Positions 16,101-17,812 of a DNA stretch of 17,812 bases are shown piece by piece. The DNA is from CAG-452 sp045531335 (GTDB taxonomy: Bacteria > Bacillota > Clostridia > TANB77 > CAG-508). A program made the translations under genes and the position numbers. The number at the start of each line of letters is the position of its first letter. Within the stretch, counting starts at the first letter, position 1. Location of the stretch: positions 1 to 17,812 of the forward strand of contig JAZSDU010000036.1 in the NCBI GenBank assembly GCA_045531335.1, written 5' to 3'. The notes beneath the pieces are model-generated. The model was not told where the DNA came from. It saw only the letters and a program-made list of their open reading frames with translations, and ran no database searches.

Positions 16101-17482
16101 AGACGGACAAAATGTAATATTTAAAACAGAAGATATAGGAGATATATACGTTATTATTGATGGAGGAAATGCAGATGGTACTACTTTATTAATTACTAAT
16201 ACTAATGTAGAGAGTATTGATAATCCTGTTTATAAAATAGAAAATAAAGAAGAATTGATAAGTTTTAGAGAAACAATTAATAGTAGTGTATCAAATTTAT
16301 CTAAAATAACAGTAAAGCTTATGAATGATATAGATTTAGGTGGATATTATGATGAAACAGCTCAAGGCTGGACAGGTGAGGAATGGATACCGATTGGGAA
16401 TAAAGAACATCCTTTTAATTGCATTTTTGATGGTAATGGGCACAAAATAACAGGAGTATATATAAATTCAGAAGAAGACTATCAAGGGCTGTTTGGTTAT
16501 AATTCAGGAACAATAAAGAATCTTTCTTTAGAAAACAGCTATATATATAGCACAGGAAGTTATGTAGGAGGAATAACAGGTTGCAATTATGATAAAGCAA
16601 CGATAGAAAATTGTTATAATGAAGCAAAAGTGTATGGTAAGTACTTTGTAGGAGGAGTAACTGGAGGAAATAACAATCCTTATTCAGGCGAAATTAAAAT
16701 AGTAAATTGCTCTAATTTAGGAGAAATAATAGGAAGCTCATCGATACGGAGGAATCATAGGGAAAACTTGGATAAATAATTACATACAAGGTTGTTATAA
16801 TTCTGGAAATATATCTGGTAATGATCAAATAGGAGGAATTGTAGGAGATATGTCTGGTTCTGATAATTACACCTCAGAAATATCAAATTGTTATAATACA
16901 GGAAAAATTACTAGTGACAGAATCGTTGGAGGAATAGCTGGAAGTGTAAATGGAGAGAACAATAATATTAAATATTGTTATAATATAGGCTCTATAGAAG
17001 GAACAGGATCAAGTTATTTTAAAGGTTCAATTGTAGGAAACAAATGGAGTGCAATAATTCAGGATTGTTATTATTCAAATACAAGTGGAATTAAAGCTGT
17101 AGAAAATGAAGATGATGAAACAAATAATGTTTATGGATTAACTGACCAATATATGCAAAGTGCACAATTTGTAAATCTATTAAATTCAGGAAATGAAGAA
17201 ACAGTTTGGAAATTAGGAGATAGCAATTACCAGTATCCAATGCTTGCATGGCAAGAGTACACAGGAGAAGTGGGAGAAGACACAGTATTAAAGGGTGACG
17301 TAAACGAAGATAACCTTGTAGATTTCATGGATATATTACAAATAAACAAACATAGATTAGGAAAAACACAGTTAACAGGAACAGGTTTAGAGGCAGCTGA
17401 TGTAAATGAAGATGGCAATGTAGATTTCATGGACATATTACAAATTAATAGATACAGATTAGGAAAAATAAATAGTTTATAA
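13150..17482 (+). CDS. Secreted papain-like protease with LRR, GLUG and dockerin regions, coded in two frames joined at 16747
   Basis: Codons 1-1199 (13150-16746) begin with a signal peptide/anchor (about 1-32). An acidic region leads to a papain-family (C1) peptidase domain (about 128-372) with Gln145, Cys151 in GNCYAYAG, His308 in TNHAVSIIGWDD and Asn340 in IALNSHGSSFG. Tyr replaces the usual Trp after the catalytic Cys. A spacer follows, then some 20 leucine-rich repeats (about 536-955) of the type WPENLEYLYLNNNKIS, and GLUG repeats. The 0 frame ends at 16777-16779. The +1 frame from GGA 16748 adds 244 residues: more GLUG repeats and a type I dockerin with two DVNED.L/NVDFMDILQIN repeats. 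The joined protein is 1443 residues. It probably acts at the cell surface, docked to a cohesin. Confidence 0.85.
16744..16750 (+). other. +1 frame-shift site in the protease/dockerin gene at an in-frame CGG codon
   Basis: The upstream frame reads TCA TCG ATA CGG AGG AAT CAT and stops ten codons later. Skipping C16747 gives TCG ATA GGA GGA ATC ATA GGG, that is S-I-G-G-I-I-G. This matches the other GLUG repeats of the same protein (YVGGITG, FVGGVTG, QIGGIVG, IVGGIAG). Shifting a few bases earlier would give R-Y-G-G, losing the conserved Ile/Val before GG, so the shift is best placed at the CGG codon. Confidence 0.8.
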
Positions 17483-17515
17483 TTTTAAAAATATATATTC
17501 TAGGAGGAGATTAAA

Positions 17516-17812
17516 ATGAAAAAACAAATTAAAATTTTAATGTTAGCAGTAATGTTAATAGTAGCATTTATGTTGCCAGTAAACGCAGCAGATGCAACAG
17601 CAACCTTAAATGCAAGTAAAACTGGTTTATATCCAGGTGAAGAATTTACAATAACATTTTCAGCAGAATGTACTACTGAATTTGAAGGAATAGATAGTAA
17701 TCTTGTATATGATAAGGAAAAACTAGAATTTATAGAAGCTGATAAAGCAAATTCAAATTGGAATGTAATGGATACAGACCTTTCAGATGTAACAATCAAT
17801 AACTATGATAGA
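17516..17812 (+). CDS. Secreted cohesin-domain protein, N-terminal part only
   Basis: The frame starts at ATG 17516 after TAGGAGGAG and remains open to the window end (99 codons, no stop). Residues 1-24 are a signal peptide (MKKQIKILMLAVMLIVAF, cleavage near VNA-A). The next part shows the start of a cohesin-like beta sandwich: ATLNASKTGLYPGEEFTITF (about 28-47), then EGIDSNLVYDKEKLEFIEAD (about 56-75), the typical PGE..TV and G.D..L.YD...LEF pattern. Cohesins bind dockerins, and the preceding gene ends in a dockerin 33 bases upstream, so the two probably form an extracellular complex. Whether more cohesins or an anchor follow cannot be seen. Confidence 0.75.
   Translation, partial: MKKQIKILMLAVMLIVAFMLPVNAADATATLNASKTGLYPGEEFTITFSAECTTEFEGIDSNLVYDKEKLEFIEADKANSNWNVMDTDLSDVTINNYDR

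Noticed and set aside
16850..17482. A separate GLUG-dockerin gene starting at ATG 16850.
   Set aside because: The same frame carries GLUG coding from 16748 and no ribosome binding site is well placed; it is the continuation of the protease gene.

Overview
The window is AT-rich, low-GC Gram-positive DNA. Shine-Dalgarno sites are strong, arginine is coded almost entirely by AGA with a few AGG, and a BofC-like gene points to an endospore-forming ancestry. Together with a dockerin/cohesin pair, this fits an uncultured anaerobic clostridium, possibly from the gut. That placement is inferred from gene content and codon use, not from a database match.

Layout. Bases 1-271 hold the 3' end of a 23S rRNA gene and a complete 5S rRNA gene. 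A repeat-rich gap with a bidirectional terminator follows. On the minus strand are xpt (xanthine phosphoribosyltransferase) and a small unknown gene. On the plus strand are a flavin reductase-family gene, then rpmG-secE-nusG-rplK-rplA-rplJ-rplL. This ribosomal/transcription cluster has an L1-type leader before rplA, an L10 leader with an attenuator before rplJ, and several inverted-repeat elements between its genes. It ends in a terminator after rplL, with no rpoB following. Next come an MTA/SAH-deaminase-like amidohydrolase, a secreted triple-SH3b NlpC/P60 peptidase, comEC, a hicA-hicB toxin-antitoxin pair, a BofC-like gene, a very large secreted papain-like protease with LRR, GLUG and dockerin regions, and the start of a secreted cohesin-domain protein.

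Main observation. The two largest genes, comEC and the protease/dockerin gene, are each broken by a +1 shift of reading frame. In both, the shift can be placed at an in-frame CGG codon in the context AT(T/A)-CGG-AG. Skipping the C and reading GGA restores the protein; in the protease gene it rebuilds a GLUG repeat exactly. Checking every gene by eye, I find only these two in-frame CGG codons in the window, against about 22 out-of-frame CGG trimers within genes. This suggests that CGG may be an unassigned or 'hungry' codon at which ribosomes shift +1. Ordinary indel errors or real mutations remain possible.

How the genes may work together. The protease can carry its dockerin only if the frame shift occurs, and the next gene encodes a cohesin, the usual dockerin receptor. 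Frame-shift efficiency could therefore set the balance between free and docked protease (inference). The remaining genes are housekeeping: ribosome assembly, Sec translocation, transcription elongation and purine salvage.
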